Assembly: GCA_902788805.1 (NCBI GenBank)
Contig: CADALO010000015.1
Coordinates: 1 to 47,648 of the forward strand
Reading direction: 5' to 3'
Source of the DNA: an uncultured Bacteroidota bacterium
GTDB lineage: Bacteria; Bacteroidota; Bacteroidia; Bacteroidales; P3
DNA length: 47,648 bases
The position numbers and the translations under genes are program-made. Below are positions 20,275-29,065 of the stretch, one piece after another. The notes beneath the pieces were generated by a model. It did no database searches and was not told the origin of the DNA. It saw only the letters and a list, made by a program, of their open reading frames with translations. Each line of letters begins with the position of its first letter. The stretch's first letter is position 1.

Positions 20275-21024
20275 ATGAAATTATTAGAAAATAAAACCGC
20301 TCTTATCACCGGTGCCTCGCGCGGCATCGGACGCAGCCACGCCCTGCTGTTTGCAGAGGAAGGCGCAAACATCATCTTTACCGACCTGAAGGCCAACGAG
20401 AACAGCGACTCACTGCTGGCCGAACTCCGAGCCAAAGGCGTGCGTGCCGATTTCCTGGCATCGAATGCCGCAGACAACGAGCAGGCCAACGATGTGGCCA
20501 AATGGGTTGCCGACAATTACGGACGCCTCGACATACTGGTCAACAACGCCGGCATCACCAAAGACCAACTTATCCTGCGTATGAGCGTCGAGGACTGGAA
20601 CCTCGTTATGGACGTCAACCTGCGCTCAGTGTTCAACTACACCAAGGCTTTCGCTCCTATGATGATGAAGCAGCGTGCCGGTTCTATCATCAACATAAGT
20701 TCTATCGTGGGCTTAAACGGCAATGCCGGCCAGTGCAACTACTCAGCATCCAAAGCCGGTATCATTGGCTTCACTCGCTCAATCGCCAAAGAGTTAGGTT
20801 CACGCAACATACGTTGCAACGCTGTGGCTCCCGGCTTCATTGAGACGCCTATGACTCAGCAGCTTCCTGAAGATGTGCGCAAAGACTGGATGACAAAGAT
20901 TCCGCTGCGCCGCGGCGGTCTCGACACCGATGTCGCCCACGTATCGCTCTTCCTCGCCAGCGACCTGGCTTCGTATGTCACCGGACAGGTCATCAGCTGT
21001 GACGGAGGCTTGGCCATCAACTGA
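20275..21024 (+). CDS. fabG: 3-oxoacyl-ACP reductase (FabG)
   Basis: This 249-residue short-chain dehydrogenase has the nucleotide motif TGASRGIG (12-19), NNAG (90-93) and the catalytic Ser143-Tyr156-Lys160 set (spacing 13 and 4, as in FabG). It ends in GQVISCDGGLAIN. It reduces 3-oxoacyl-ACP with NADPH between the FabF and FabZ steps. Position between fabZ and the acyl carrier protein gene supports FabG over other short-chain dehydrogenases. Confidence 0.93.
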   Translation: MKLLENKTALITGASRGIGRSHALLFAEEGANIIFTDLKANENSDSLLAELRAKGVRADFLASNAADNEQANDVAKWVADNYGRLDILVNNAGITKDQLILRMSVEDWNLVMDVNLRSVFNYTKAFAPMMMKQRAGSIINISSIVGLNGNAGQCNYSASKAGIIGFTRSIAKELGSRNIRCNAVAPGFIETPMTQQLPEDVRKDWMTKIPLRRGGLDTDVAHVSLFLASDLASYVTGQVISCDGGLAIN

Positions 21025-21062
21025 TTCATACAGAATAGTAATGAAATAAATAAGCATAAGAA

Positions 21063-21314
21063 ATGAACGTTAAAGAATTAACAACCGAGCAATTAACCGA
21101 AGAAATCTGCGCCATTATTGAGGAGCGACTGGGCGTTGCCGCTGCCGACATCACACCCGAGAAAAACCTCATCAACGACCTGGGTGCAGACTCACTCGAC
21201 AGCGTGGAACTGATTATGTCCATCGAACAGAAGTTCGACATCACCATTCCCGAAGAAGCTGCAGAGAACATCAAGACCGTAGGCGACATCATCAACTACG
21301 TCAAGGCTAATTGA
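21063..21314 (+). CDS. acpP: Acyl carrier protein
   Basis: This 83-residue acidic four-helix protein carries the phosphopantetheine attachment site Ser44 in [10 protein letters not shown]. It carries the growing acyl chain for the other enzymes of this operon. It starts 38 bp after fabG and ends 27 bp before etfB. A dedicated carrier encoded in the operon suggests that the pathway handles acyl-ACP throughout, which matters for the substrate of the downstream dehydrogenase. Confidence 0.94.
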   Translation: MNVKELTTEQLTEEICAIIEERLGVAAADITPEKNLINDLGADSLDSVELIMSIEQKFDITIPEEAAENIKTVGDIINYVKAN

Positions 21315-21341
21315 TTGTAAAACACGATAACTAAAGATACT

Positions 21342-22142
21342 ATGTCATTCAAAATAGTAGTTTTGGCAAAACAGGTACCCGACACGCATAATGTCGGTGC
21401 CGATGCAATGAATGCGGACGGAACTGTGAACCGCGCCGCACTGCCTACTGTCTTCAACCCCGAAGACCTCAAGGCCCTCGAAATGGCACTGCGCGTCAAA
21501 GACCGTATGCAGGATGCCACCGTAACCGTTGTGACTATGGGCCCGCCGCGTGCCGCAGAGATCATCAAAGACGCCCGTTCGCGCGGTGCTGACGACGGCT
21601 TCGTTCTGAGCGATATGCGCTTTGCAGGTGCCGACACTCTGGCCACCTCCTATGCACTCTCGCAAGCCATCAAGCAATTGGGCAAGGTAGACCTTATCTT
21701 CGGTGGCCGCCAAGCCATCGACGGCGACACCGCCCAGGTGGGACCGCAGGTCGCTGAGAAGCTGGAGATACCGCAGATAACCTATGCTGAGGAGCTTATC
21801 GACGTCAACACCACGTCCATCACCATCCGTCGCCGTCTTGAGCGCGGCACCGAGTGTGTCAAAGCCACCCTTCCTGTGCTTGTCACTGTCACCTCGGCTG
21901 CAAATGACTGCCGATTCCCAAACGCCCACCGTCTGCTGCGTCAGGCCAAGGACGAGACACGTCTTATCAATGCCGACAACATCGACGCCGATATGGAGCG
22001 CCTCGGTCTGAAAGGCTCGCCAACAAAGGTGAAAAAGATTGAGAACGTGGTGCTTGCCCACAAAGAATCAGTGGTATTGCAGCCTACCGAAGAGGCCCTC
22101 AACGAGCTCTCTGCAACGCTCATAAAAGAACATATTTTGTAA
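21342..22142 (+). CDS. etfB: Electron transfer flavoprotein beta subunit
   Basis: This 266-residue EtfB has the family N-terminus (FKIVVLAKQVPDTHNVG), the AMP/FAD-binding region with VTVVTMGPPRA and GRQAIDGDTAQVGPQ, and the ETF beta signature near LERGTECVKATLPVLVTVTS. With EtfA it forms a heterodimer that passes electrons between an acyl-CoA dehydrogenase and the respiratory chain or, in bifurcating types, between NADH, ferredoxin and enoyl-CoA. The type cannot be decided by eye. It is in an operon with both an ACP-based elongation set and an acyl-CoA dehydrogenase. Confidence 0.93.
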   Translation: MSFKIVVLAKQVPDTHNVGADAMNADGTVNRAALPTVFNPEDLKALEMALRVKDRMQDATVTVVTMGPPRAAEIIKDARSRGADDGFVLSDMRFAGADTLATSYALSQAIKQLGKVDLIFGGRQAIDGDTAQVGPQVAEKLEIPQITYAEELIDVNTTSITIRRRLERGTECVKATLPVLVTVTSAANDCRFPNAHRLLRQAKDETRLINADNIDADMERLGLKGSPTKVKKIENVVLAHKESVVLQPTEEALNELSATLIKEHIL

Positions 22143-22161
22143 TTTTGAAAGCCGAACACAA

Positions 22162-23184
22162 ATGAATAATGTATTAGTATATTGCGAGTTGTCGGAGAAA
22201 AACGCCATTGCCGACATCAGCTTGGAGCTCTGCACCAAGGGGCGCCAGCTCGCCACCAAACTGGGATGCCGTCTCCAAGCGGCAGTGCTGGGCAGCAACG
22301 TCAAGGCCGCGGCCGAGTCGCTCTATCCTTACGGTGTTGACGACGTCTATCTGGCCGACGACAAACGTCTGTCGCCCTACCGCACACTGCCTCACTTCGA
22401 CGTACTTTCCAAACTCATACAAGACCAGCAGCCCGACATCGTACTCTTCGGTGCCTCGAGCGTAGGCCGCGACTTGGCACCACGCATCGCATCGTTCCTG
22501 CGCTGCGGCCTTACCGCAGACTGCACATCGCTCGAAATCGGTTCGCATCAGGACGCCAAGGCCGGCAAGACCTATGACAACATCCTTCTGCAGATGCGTC
22601 CTGCTTTTGGTGGCAACATCATCGCCACCATCGTATGCCCCGAGACACGTCCACAGATGGCCACCGTGCGCGAAGGCGTGATGAAGAAAGAAATCCTCGA
22701 CCCCAACTACAAAGGCACCATCATCCCCGTTGCTGTCGACTCATCGCTTGACAAGGCCGACAAAGCAGTTGAAATACTCAGCCGCGAAATCGAAGAGCAG
22801 AAGATCGACATCAAGGGAGCTCAAATTATCGTTGCCGGCGGCTACGGTATGGGCAGCAAAGAGAACTTCCAGCTGCTCCACCAGTTCGCCCACCTCATCG
22901 GCGGCAGCGTAGGAGCAACCCGTGCAGCAGTCGATGCAGGCTTTGCCGAAGGCGAGCGTCAGATTGGCCAAACCGGTGTCACCGTGCGTCCCAAGCTCTA
23001 CATCGCCTGCGGCATCAGCGGCGCCGTCCAGCACCGCGCAGGTATGGAACAGAGTGCCAAGATCATCAGCATCAACACCGACCCCGAGGCTCCCATCAAC
23101 GCCATCGCCGACTACACCATCATTGGCGACGTGATGACCGTCATACCACAATTTATGGCTTGTTACAAAAATAATCTGAAGTAG
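22162..23184 (+). CDS. etfA: Electron transfer flavoprotein alpha subunit
   Basis: This 340-residue EtfA shows the C-terminal FAD domain signature (GGSVGATRAAVDAGF, then QIGQTGVTVRPKLYIACGIS, then QHRAGM and SINTDPEAPIN). It pairs with EtfB, whose gene ends 19 bp upstream. The acyl-CoA dehydrogenase gene starts 2 nt after its stop, so the three are made together. No extra ferredoxin domain is fused to it. Confidence 0.93.
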   Translation: MNNVLVYCELSEKNAIADISLELCTKGRQLATKLGCRLQAAVLGSNVKAAAESLYPYGVDDVYLADDKRLSPYRTLPHFDVLSKLIQDQQPDIVLFGASSVGRDLAPRIASFLRCGLTADCTSLEIGSHQDAKAGKTYDNILLQMRPAFGGNIIATIVCPETRPQMATVREGVMKKEILDPNYKGTIIPVAVDSSLDKADKAVEILSREIEEQKIDIKGAQIIVAGGYGMGSKENFQLLHQFAHLIGGSVGATRAAVDAGFAEGERQIGQTGVTVRPKLYIACGISGAVQHRAGMEQSAKIISINTDPEAPINAIADYTIIGDVMTVIPQFMACYKNNLK

Positions 23185-23186
23185 TT

Positions 23187-24821
23187 ATGAATTTCTATAC
23201 CGATAACGAAAATCTTTCATTCTACCTCCACCATCCTGAGATGGAACAGGTAGTCGCCGTCAAGGAAAAAGACTATGCCGAGGCCGGTAAACACCCTGAA
23301 GCCCCTGCCAATGCCGAAGAAGCCGTGTCGAACTACGACACCGTGATGAACCTCCTTGGCGAAATAGCCGGCGAAGTCATCGCTCCCAACGCAGAAGAGG
23401 TCGACCACGTTGGCCCGTCGCTCGTCGACGGTCACGTCAACTACGCTCCTGGCACACGCCGCAACCTCGACGCTCTCATCCAGTCGGGGCTTTACGGAAT
23501 GACCCTCGAGCGCCAGTACAACGGTCTCAATTTCCCGCGCGTAGCCGCAGTTATGGCAGCCGAAATCATAGCCCGTGCCGACGTAGGTTTTGCCACCATT
23601 TGGGGCCTGCAGGACTGTGCCGACACCATACAGCAGTTTGCAAACGAAGAACTTAAGAACAAATATCTGCCTCGCATTTATGAAGGTGCCACCTGCTCGA
23701 TGGACCTCACCGAACCCGATGCCGGCAGCGACCTGCAGTCGGTGCGTCTCAAGGCCACCTACGACGAGGCCAACAAATGCTGGCGCCTCAACGGCGTAAA
23801 GCGTTTCATCACCAATGGCGATGCCGACCTTCACCTCGTTCTTGCACGCAGCGAAGAGGGCACCAACGACGGCCGAGGCCTCTCCTACTTCGTCTTCGAC
23901 AAAGCCGACGGCGGAATGATAGTGCGCCGCATCGAGAACAAGATGGGCATCAAGGGTTCGCCCACTGCCGAGCTGCAATTCACCAATGCACCTTGCCAGA
24001 TTGTCGGTGAACGCCGCTTAGGTCTTATCAAATATGTGATGTCGCTGATGAACGGTGCCCGCCTTGGAGTCGGCGCACAGTCCATTGGCCTCTGCGAGGC
24101 CGCCTGCCGCGAGGCTGAGGCCTACGCAGCCAGTCGCGAGCAGTTCGGACACACCATCGACAAATTCGTTGCCGTGCAAGACCTTCTCTATCAGATGCGC
24201 GCACGCACCGACGGCGCACGCAGCCTGATGTACGAGACTGCCCGCTACGTAGACCTGTCGGCATCGTCCAAACCCGCCTCGCGCGTGGCCGACATCCTTA
24301 CGCCGCTCGTCAAACTCAATGCCAGCGAGTTCGCAAACCGTTGCGCCTACGACTGCATCCAGGTACACGGCGGCAGCGGATTTATGAAAGAATATGCCTG
24401 CGAACGTCTCTACCGCGACGCCCGCATCCTCTCCATCTACGAGGGTACCAGCCAGTTGCAGGTCGTGGCAGCAATGAAAGGCATCGCCAGCGGAGCTTAT
24501 CTCAAGCAGATTGAGAGCTATGACGCCAAGGTCAGCGAAGGCGAGATGAACGATGAAATGAAACACTGCCAGGAAGTGCTGCGCAAAGCCACTGGCCTCT
24601 ACAGCAAGCTCTATGAGCTCGCTGCATCCGAAGGCACCACCAGTGAACGCTTCGAACACAGCACCCGCGCCCTCACCGAGGTGCTCAGCAACATCATTAT
24701 GGGCTATCTGCTGCTGCTCGACAGCCAGCGCGACGCACGCTTCCTCAAGTCCTGCAAGTACTTCGTCAAGGAAAGCATCGGCCAAGTCAGCCAGCACCTT
24801 GCCGAACTCGAAAACTGCTAA
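23187..24821 (+). CDS. Acyl-CoA dehydrogenase family protein
   Basis: This 544-residue flavoprotein has an all-alpha N-domain, the middle beta domain with MDLTEPDAGSDLQSV and RFITNGD, the C-terminal helical domain with ASREQFGHTIDKF and QVHGGSGFM, and the catalytic base Glu419 in ILSIYEGTSQLQ. It is longer than the classic 380-residue enzymes and has an extra helical C-terminal domain of about 110 residues, as in the longer acyl-CoA dehydrogenase subfamily. It normally interconverts acyl and enoyl thioesters with ETF as electron partner. In this operon it is the only candidate for the enoyl-reducing step, running in the reductive direction, perhaps on ACP-bound substrate. That role is inferred, not shown. 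A bidirectional terminator follows the gene. Confidence 0.92.
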   Translation: MNFYTDNENLSFYLHHPEMEQVVAVKEKDYAEAGKHPEAPANAEEAVSNYDTVMNLLGEIAGEVIAPNAEEVDHVGPSLVDGHVNYAPGTRRNLDALIQSGLYGMTLERQYNGLNFPRVAAVMAAEIIARADVGFATIWGLQDCADTIQQFANEELKNKYLPRIYEGATCSMDLTEPDAGSDLQSVRLKATYDEANKCWRLNGVKRFITNGDADLHLVLARSEEGTNDGRGLSYFVFDKADGGMIVRRIENKMGIKGSPTAELQFTNAPCQIVGERRLGLIKYVMSLMNGARLGVGAQSIGLCEAACREAEAYAASREQFGHTIDKFVAVQDLLYQMRARTDGARSLMYETARYVDLSASSKPASRVADILTPLVKLNASEFANRCAYDCIQVHGGSGFMKEYACERLYRDARILSIYEGTSQLQVVAAMKGIASGAYLKQIESYDAKVSEGEMNDEMKHCQEVLRKATGLYSKLYELAASEGTTSERFEHSTRALTEVLSNIIMGYLLLLDSQRDARFLKSCKYFVKESIGQVSQHLAELENC

Positions 24822-24849
24822 TAAACTGCGGTTTAAACCCGCATTAAAA

Positions 24850-24890
24850 AAGCGACTCATTGGCCTTCAGCCTATGAGTCGCTTTGTTTT
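24850..24890 (+). terminator. Rho-independent terminator of the fab-etf operon, probably bidirectional
   Basis: The stem pairs agcgactcat with atgagtcgct around a loop that includes ggccttcag, and a T-rich tail follows (gtttttat). A-rich sequence on the other side (ttaaaaaagc) lets it serve the convergent minus-strand gene that ends at 24908. Confidence 0.88.
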
Positions 24891-24907
24891 TATAGCTTTA
24901 ACTGTGG

Positions 24908-27010
24908 CTATTTCTTGACAAACTTGCGCACAAGGTTAAGGTCATCAGCCTGGACGCGGACGAAGTAGGAGCCTTTCGGCAAACCTGACACATCCAGGTG
25001 AATGCTGTTCACCTCGCTGTTGCCACCGGCGACAGACGCCGTTTTGCAAACGCGACCGCTTAGGTCTATAATCGCCACTTCGTATTTGCCAGCCATACCG
25101 TCCGGCATCTGCAAATCGACACAGAGCACATCCGAGGCGGGATTAGGATAGACATCCAAAGCCAGTGCCTGTTCGTCCAAAGTGTTGATACCCGATGTCG
25201 GCTGGAAATTGGCGGTGTAAGTAACGTTTGTCGTGACCACCACTTGACGCGGGTTACTGCTGTTGCCATCGTTCCATCCTGCGAAAGTGTAGCCCGGGTT
25301 AGGTATAGCCTTGATTTCCACGGTATCCATATAGTGGTATGTCCCGCCGCCCTCTACGGTGCCGCCTTGCGATGGGTTGGCATTCACTGTGACTGTCACC
25401 TCACGACCCACGAATACCGCACGGATAACTGAAGCTTCGACCGGTTGGAAAGAGAAAACATAGACATCCTCCACGTCGCCGGTGTTGACCTGCACGTCGC
25501 CCATACGGTTCACATTGTTGACATACAAGGCCTCAAGGTGGTATTCAAACTTCTGGCAAGTAATGTAGATATTGACCGGATGCTCCGAATCCATTGCAAG
25601 CTGCTGCCCACAGAGTGAATTGTTGTCTGAAGCAGACATACTTACAGTGCCCACCATATTACCTTCGCAGACAAACGACACAGGATACGTACTCGGTTGC
25701 TGCATCGTAATCGTGACATCGTCGATCTTCATCCAGTACATATCGGTCACCTCATAGTGACGGAATGCAATATAGACGTGCTGTCCGGCATAACTGTCGA
25801 GATTGATGGTCTTCTGCGTCCAATCCACAGTGGTAACGTTGTATTGCTGCAGGAGAGTGAAGTCCGACGGATTCATACCGGTAGTGGAAATATACACGCC
25901 ATAGTGCTCGGCAAAATAGTTCTGGTCCACAGCTCCGACAAAGAAGGAGAGCGTAAAGCCATTGCCCTGAGGCAGATATATCTGCGGCGAGATAAGCCAG
26001 TTATCGGGTTCGAGCACTCCGGGGCCGTTGATATACGAAGCCGAGCTGATACATCCCGAGCCCGTGTGGGCCTGTTCGGACGTCGAGAAGACCAACGGGT
26101 CCCACGAGTAGCCGTCGCCATCGGCATCAAGTATCGTCCAGCAGGCAATGGGATCGGTGCTCTCAAAACCCATCGTGTAGGGGAAAGCAGTGACCTCGGG
26201 GCAGTCGAAGACATTGAGACGCACCGTGTCGCTCGAGCTGCCGTTGGCGTTGGAGGCAGTGGCAATAACATTATAAGAGCCCGGAGTGTTCCAAGTGGCG
26301 GTAGCCGTATTGCCTGTAGCCGTCGACGGAGTGCCTCCGTTGAGCTGCCAAGTCACGTTGGAGCCCGTGCTTGCGATGGCAGTAAAGGTTAGCTGTTGGC
26401 CTACAGCGGCCGCAGCAGGACCGCTGGCTATTATCGAAGGTGCTGCATTGGCTGATGTGTGAGTCACACATTTGATAAGCCACGAATAGTTCTGCGGCAG
26501 GCCCAAATCGGTTGTAGCGTGAACCCACGAATTGCCGTCGGTCGAAAGGAAATTGCTGTTGGGGTCACCGACATAGGCACAGGCCGCTGCAGGATACAGC
26601 ACATCAGTGTTTGAAGCAATAACCCATAGGTTTTGGCCAGAAACAATGGCTGCAGGGTTTGTAAACGCAAGATTGACCCACCCTCCAGCCATAACGGAAT
26701 TGATGTTGTAGGTCTGAGTGCGGAGCTGCGTTTGTGGTGCCGTAGTGCCGCCCTGATAAAGCGAAACGGTGTAGGTGCCAGTGTCAGCCGCCGCGACATA
26801 GAGCAGAACGCTCAACACCGAATCGTGTCCATTCAGCTGGGCGGCAGGCAGCATAATACCCCAATAGACAGTTGTTGTCGTGTTGTTCACACCAATACGC
26901 GTAGCTAAAGCGCTATTGCCGCAATACGAAAGCGTGTCGCCAACATCGGCAACCGCTCTTCCCGACACAAGAAACGTCAGGCAAAACAAAAGAAATAACG
27001 ATTTTTTCAT
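24908..27010 (-). CDS. Large T9SS-secreted surface protein with PKD-like and cleaved-adhesin-like domains
   Basis: This 700-residue protein begins with a signal peptide (MKKSLFLLFCLTFLVSGRAVA). An N-terminal beta domain (about 25-175) is followed by a PKD/Ig-like domain (about 180-265), a choice-of-anchor J or cleaved-adhesin lectin-like domain (about 268-435, with FESTDPIACWTILDADGDGY and DNWLISPQIYLP), a repeat of the InlB/Listeria type (NPSQGGTVEGGGTY, then GYTFAGWNDG) and a T9SS sorting domain (LDVYPNPASDVLCV, then IDLSGRVC, ending VRKFVKK). It should be displayed at or released from the cell surface and may bind carbohydrate or protein. No catalytic motif is evident. The ATG at 27010 gives the signal peptide, and a full Bacteroidota promoter lies just upstream. 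Confidence 0.88.
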   Translation of the reverse strand: MKKSLFLLFCLTFLVSGRAVADVGDTLSYCGNSALATRIGVNNTTTTVYWGIMLPAAQLNGHDSVLSVLLYVAAADTGTYTVSLYQGGTTAPQTQLRTQTYNINSVMAGGWVNLAFTNPAAIVSGQNLWVIASNTDVLYPAAACAYVGDPNSNFLSTDGNSWVHATTDLGLPQNYSWLIKCVTHTSANAAPSIIASGPAAAAVGQQLTFTAIASTGSNVTWQLNGGTPSTATGNTATATWNTPGSYNVIATASNANGSSSDTVRLNVFDCPEVTAFPYTMGFESTDPIACWTILDADGDGYSWDPLVFSTSEQAHTGSGCISSASYINGPGVLEPDNWLISPQIYLPQGNGFTLSFFVGAVDQNYFAEHYGVYISTTGMNPSDFTLLQQYNVTTVDWTQKTINLDSYAGQHVYIAFRHYEVTDMYWMKIDDVTITMQQPSTYPVSFVCEGNMVGTVSMSASDNNSLCGQQLAMDSEHPVNIYITCQKFEYHLEALYVNNVNRMGDVQVNTGDVEDVYVFSFQPVEASVIRAVFVGREVTVTVNANPSQGGTVEGGGTYHYMDTVEIKAIPNPGYTFAGWNDGNSSNPRQVVVTTNVTYTANFQPTSGINTLDEQALALDVYPNPASDVLCVDLQMPDGMAGKYEVAIIDLSGRVCKTASVAGGNSEVNSIHLDVSGLPKGSYFVRVQADDLNLVRKFVKK

Positions 27011-27037
27011 AGCTCTAAAGATTTGGATTTCAAGATG

Positions 27038-27069
27038 CAAAATTACGAGTTTTTTTCAAATCCACCAAA
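27038..27069 (-). promoter_or_regulatory. Bacteroidota promoter (TTTG-N20-TAATTTTG) of the T9SS surface protein
   Basis: On the minus strand TTTG (27066-27069) is separated by 20 nt from TAATTTTG (27038-27045), followed by CA. This matches the Bacteroides -33/-7 consensus and lies 27 nt before the start codon. Confidence 0.65.
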
Positions 27070-27395
27070 TTTTCCGGAATTTTTTTCATAATTTTTCATA
27101 AATCCACCTTCTTGTAAAGGCTTCTGTCAACGCTCCAGCGACACAAGAAGCAACAATTCTCAACCATAAAAACTAAGGCAATTGACCACAATACGCTCCA
27201 AGTTTTCACACAATCCTGTCGGCTCAAAAACTTTTCATCCAAAACAAATGAACCGCAAGGGTAGAATGTTACTATACTCTACAGCCCCTATGCCAGAACA
27301 CTCGTGCATACCCTTCCTACACCCCTTCTCCAATCCGACTTTTTGATAAATTCTAATCAAAAACCTATTAAAGTTTACAGGAGTGAAATTTGGTA

Positions 27396-27437
27396 AAACT
27401 TTGGTAAGAATTTGAGTAAACTTTGGTAGGAATTTGG
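27396..27437. repeat. Short tandem duplication in an AT-rich spacer
   Basis: The stretch aaactttggtaagaatttg is repeated 22 nt downstream with one change. The rest of the 27070-27560 spacer is AT-rich and contains no gene, RNA or repeat that I can support. Confidence 0.5.
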
Positions 27438-27560
27438 TATATGGAAATCAGCAAGTTAAAAAAAGGCATTTTTAGCCCTTTTCCAACGTTTTCAAACTTT
27501 TTTAAAAACACCAGAACAAAGTGATTGACAAGCCATTAGGCTTAAAAACCAAAAATTTAG

Positions 27561-27600
27561 CAAAAAGTCGGATTTCAGACCCGAAATCGGGTCCGAATCC
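27561..27600 (-). terminator. Terminator after the alarmone/partner-switch operon
   Basis: On the minus strand ggattcggacccg pairs imperfectly with cgggtctgaaatcc, and gactttttg follows. It lies about 30-65 nt after the stop of the last gene of the operon. Confidence 0.65.
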
Positions 27601-27628
27601 TATAGAAGAAATCTGTTTTCAGAGTATG

Positions 27629-29065
27629 TTAATCCAGTCCGAGGGCGTGGCGGACGAAAGCGATGAGGCCGTCGGGCATCGGCTTGATGGTATCGAAATG
27701 GATCATCTTAAGGGCGGCGAAGGGTTCGATGGCTTTCTCTGCAGCACGCTGTTCTTCATCGCTGCTGATGCCGTAATAGTCGCGGATAAACACGTTCCAG
27801 ATGCGACGCAACATCGGCGGGTCGAGATGGAATATCTGTTGCGTGATTTCCGTTTCGTTGTTGGAGCAGGTGAAGTAGAACATTCCGAGGTCGAAGAGTG
27901 GGTTGCCCCAGCGGAAGTCGCCAAGGTCAATCCAGAAGTCGTGCACCATCGATGGGGTGTCCTCGCCGAGAGCTGTGGTTATGACGTTGCCGATATGCAT
28001 ATCGCCGTGCAGACAGGTCTGGCTGTCGGGCACCTGCCTGATAAAGTCGACGACTTTCTGTTTCTCGGCCTCGTTGAAGCGCGGGCTCTGCATCACCTCG
28101 CGGATTGCGTTTTCCTTTTCCGAGGAGAATACCGCCGTGTTGCAAGGCGTGCTGTGCAGCTGGCGGCACATACGAGCAAAGCGGTGGGCTATCTGTTCGT
28201 AGCTGTCCGGGCGGTTGCTCACGTAGCGTGAGAAGGACTCCTTGGGATTGATGCGACGGAATTCGGCACCGAAACGGGCACCGTCAGTGACGAAACGTCC
28301 GGGCGTGGGCGTCGGGAGCCCCATACGCATCACGGCGTAGGCCATCCGCAACTCGGTCTGCGGTATCGACTTGTCGACGTCGGCGTTATAGAATTTCACC
28401 ATTGTCTGGCCGTTGCGATGGTTGTAGCTTGTGGCGAAATAGCCTCCGCCGCTTTCTTCGTAGTCGTTGAGGTCGACGAGCGCAGCCGTCTCATAGTCCA
28501 TCGGTCCGAAGGTGTTGTCGAGCAGGCGCAGGAACTCCTGGTAGGGCAATGTCTCGGAGAGTTCAAAGAGTGCACCGGCCAATCCGCGATAGTACCATTC
28601 GATGTCCTTCTTGCCACCGGGTGCGTGGAAGCGGCTCCAGAGTTTCTCGCCAATCAGGCTGTAGTCGTTGGCCACGCCGCGCATATTCGACAGTTTGTCG
28701 CCGATGGCCACAATCTTGCTGTCGCGGTCGGCAGCCATTAGCTGGTCGAGTTGTATCTGCTTCTTTTGCTGCCAGCTAAGGCTTTTGTCGCTGGGTGCCG
28801 TTTCGTGCTGTACCAGTTGCGCCACGCGGTCGCCAAAGGCGTCGCGTATCTGCTCAATGGTCACGTCGGTGTCTTCGACCACGTCGTGCAGCACAGCCGC
28901 TGCCAGCATTTCGGGGTCGCCGGTGATGGTTGCCACAATCGAGGCTGCCTCCATCGGATGAATGATGTAGGGGAAGCCTTTACCACGCCTCTCGGTGCCA
29001 CTGTGGGCATCAATAGCGAAGCGTGCAGCCTTGTCGAACAATGAGGTTTCTAACGGATTGTTCAT
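27629..29065 (-). CDS. MESH1-like HD hydrolase fused to an APH-type phosphotransferase
   Basis: This 478-residue protein has two domains. Residues 1-185 match the small (p)ppGpp hydrolases (MESH1/SpoT HD domain): His36 (IIHPMEAA), His60-Asp61 (LHDVVEDT) and Asp123 (IGDKLSNMRG) have the positions of the metal ligands, so the site looks complete. Residues 195-478 resemble the aminoglycoside phosphotransferase/choline kinase fold, with catalytic Asp355 and Asn360 in HGDMHIGN and a metal Asp380 in WIDLGDFRWGNPLFDLG. The natural substrate of the kinase half is unknown and it need not be an antibiotic. The start codon overlaps the stop of the RelA/SpoT-type synthetase gene by 4 nt, so a hydrolase and a synthetase of the same nucleotide are likely co-made. 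The fusion is unusual to me. Confidence 0.88.
   Translation of the reverse strand: MNNPLETSLFDKAARFAIDAHSGTERRGKGFPYIIHPMEAASIVATITGDPEMLAAAVLHDVVEDTDVTIEQIRDAFGDRVAQLVQHETAPSDKSLSWQQKKQIQLDQLMAADRDSKIVAIGDKLSNMRGVANDYSLIGEKLWSRFHAPGGKKDIEWYYRGLAGALFELSETLPYQEFLRLLDNTFGPMDYETAALVDLNDYEESGGGYFATSYNHRNGQTMVKFYNADVDKSIPQTELRMAYAVMRMGLPTPTPGRFVTDGARFGAEFRRINPKESFSRYVSNRPDSYEQIAHRFARMCRQLHSTPCNTAVFSSEKENAIREVMQSPRFNEAEKQKVVDFIRQVPDSQTCLHGDMHIGNVITTALGEDTPSMVHDFWIDLGDFRWGNPLFDLGMFYFTCSNNETEITQQIFHLDPPMLRRIWNVFIRDYYGISSDEEQRAAEKAIEPFAALKMIHFDTIKPMPDGLIAFVRHALGLD

Noticed and set aside
27629..29065. Aminoglycoside resistance gene
   Set aside because: The APH-like half is fused to an HD hydrolase in an alarmone operon, and many APH-fold kinases act on other small molecules, so resistance is not supported.
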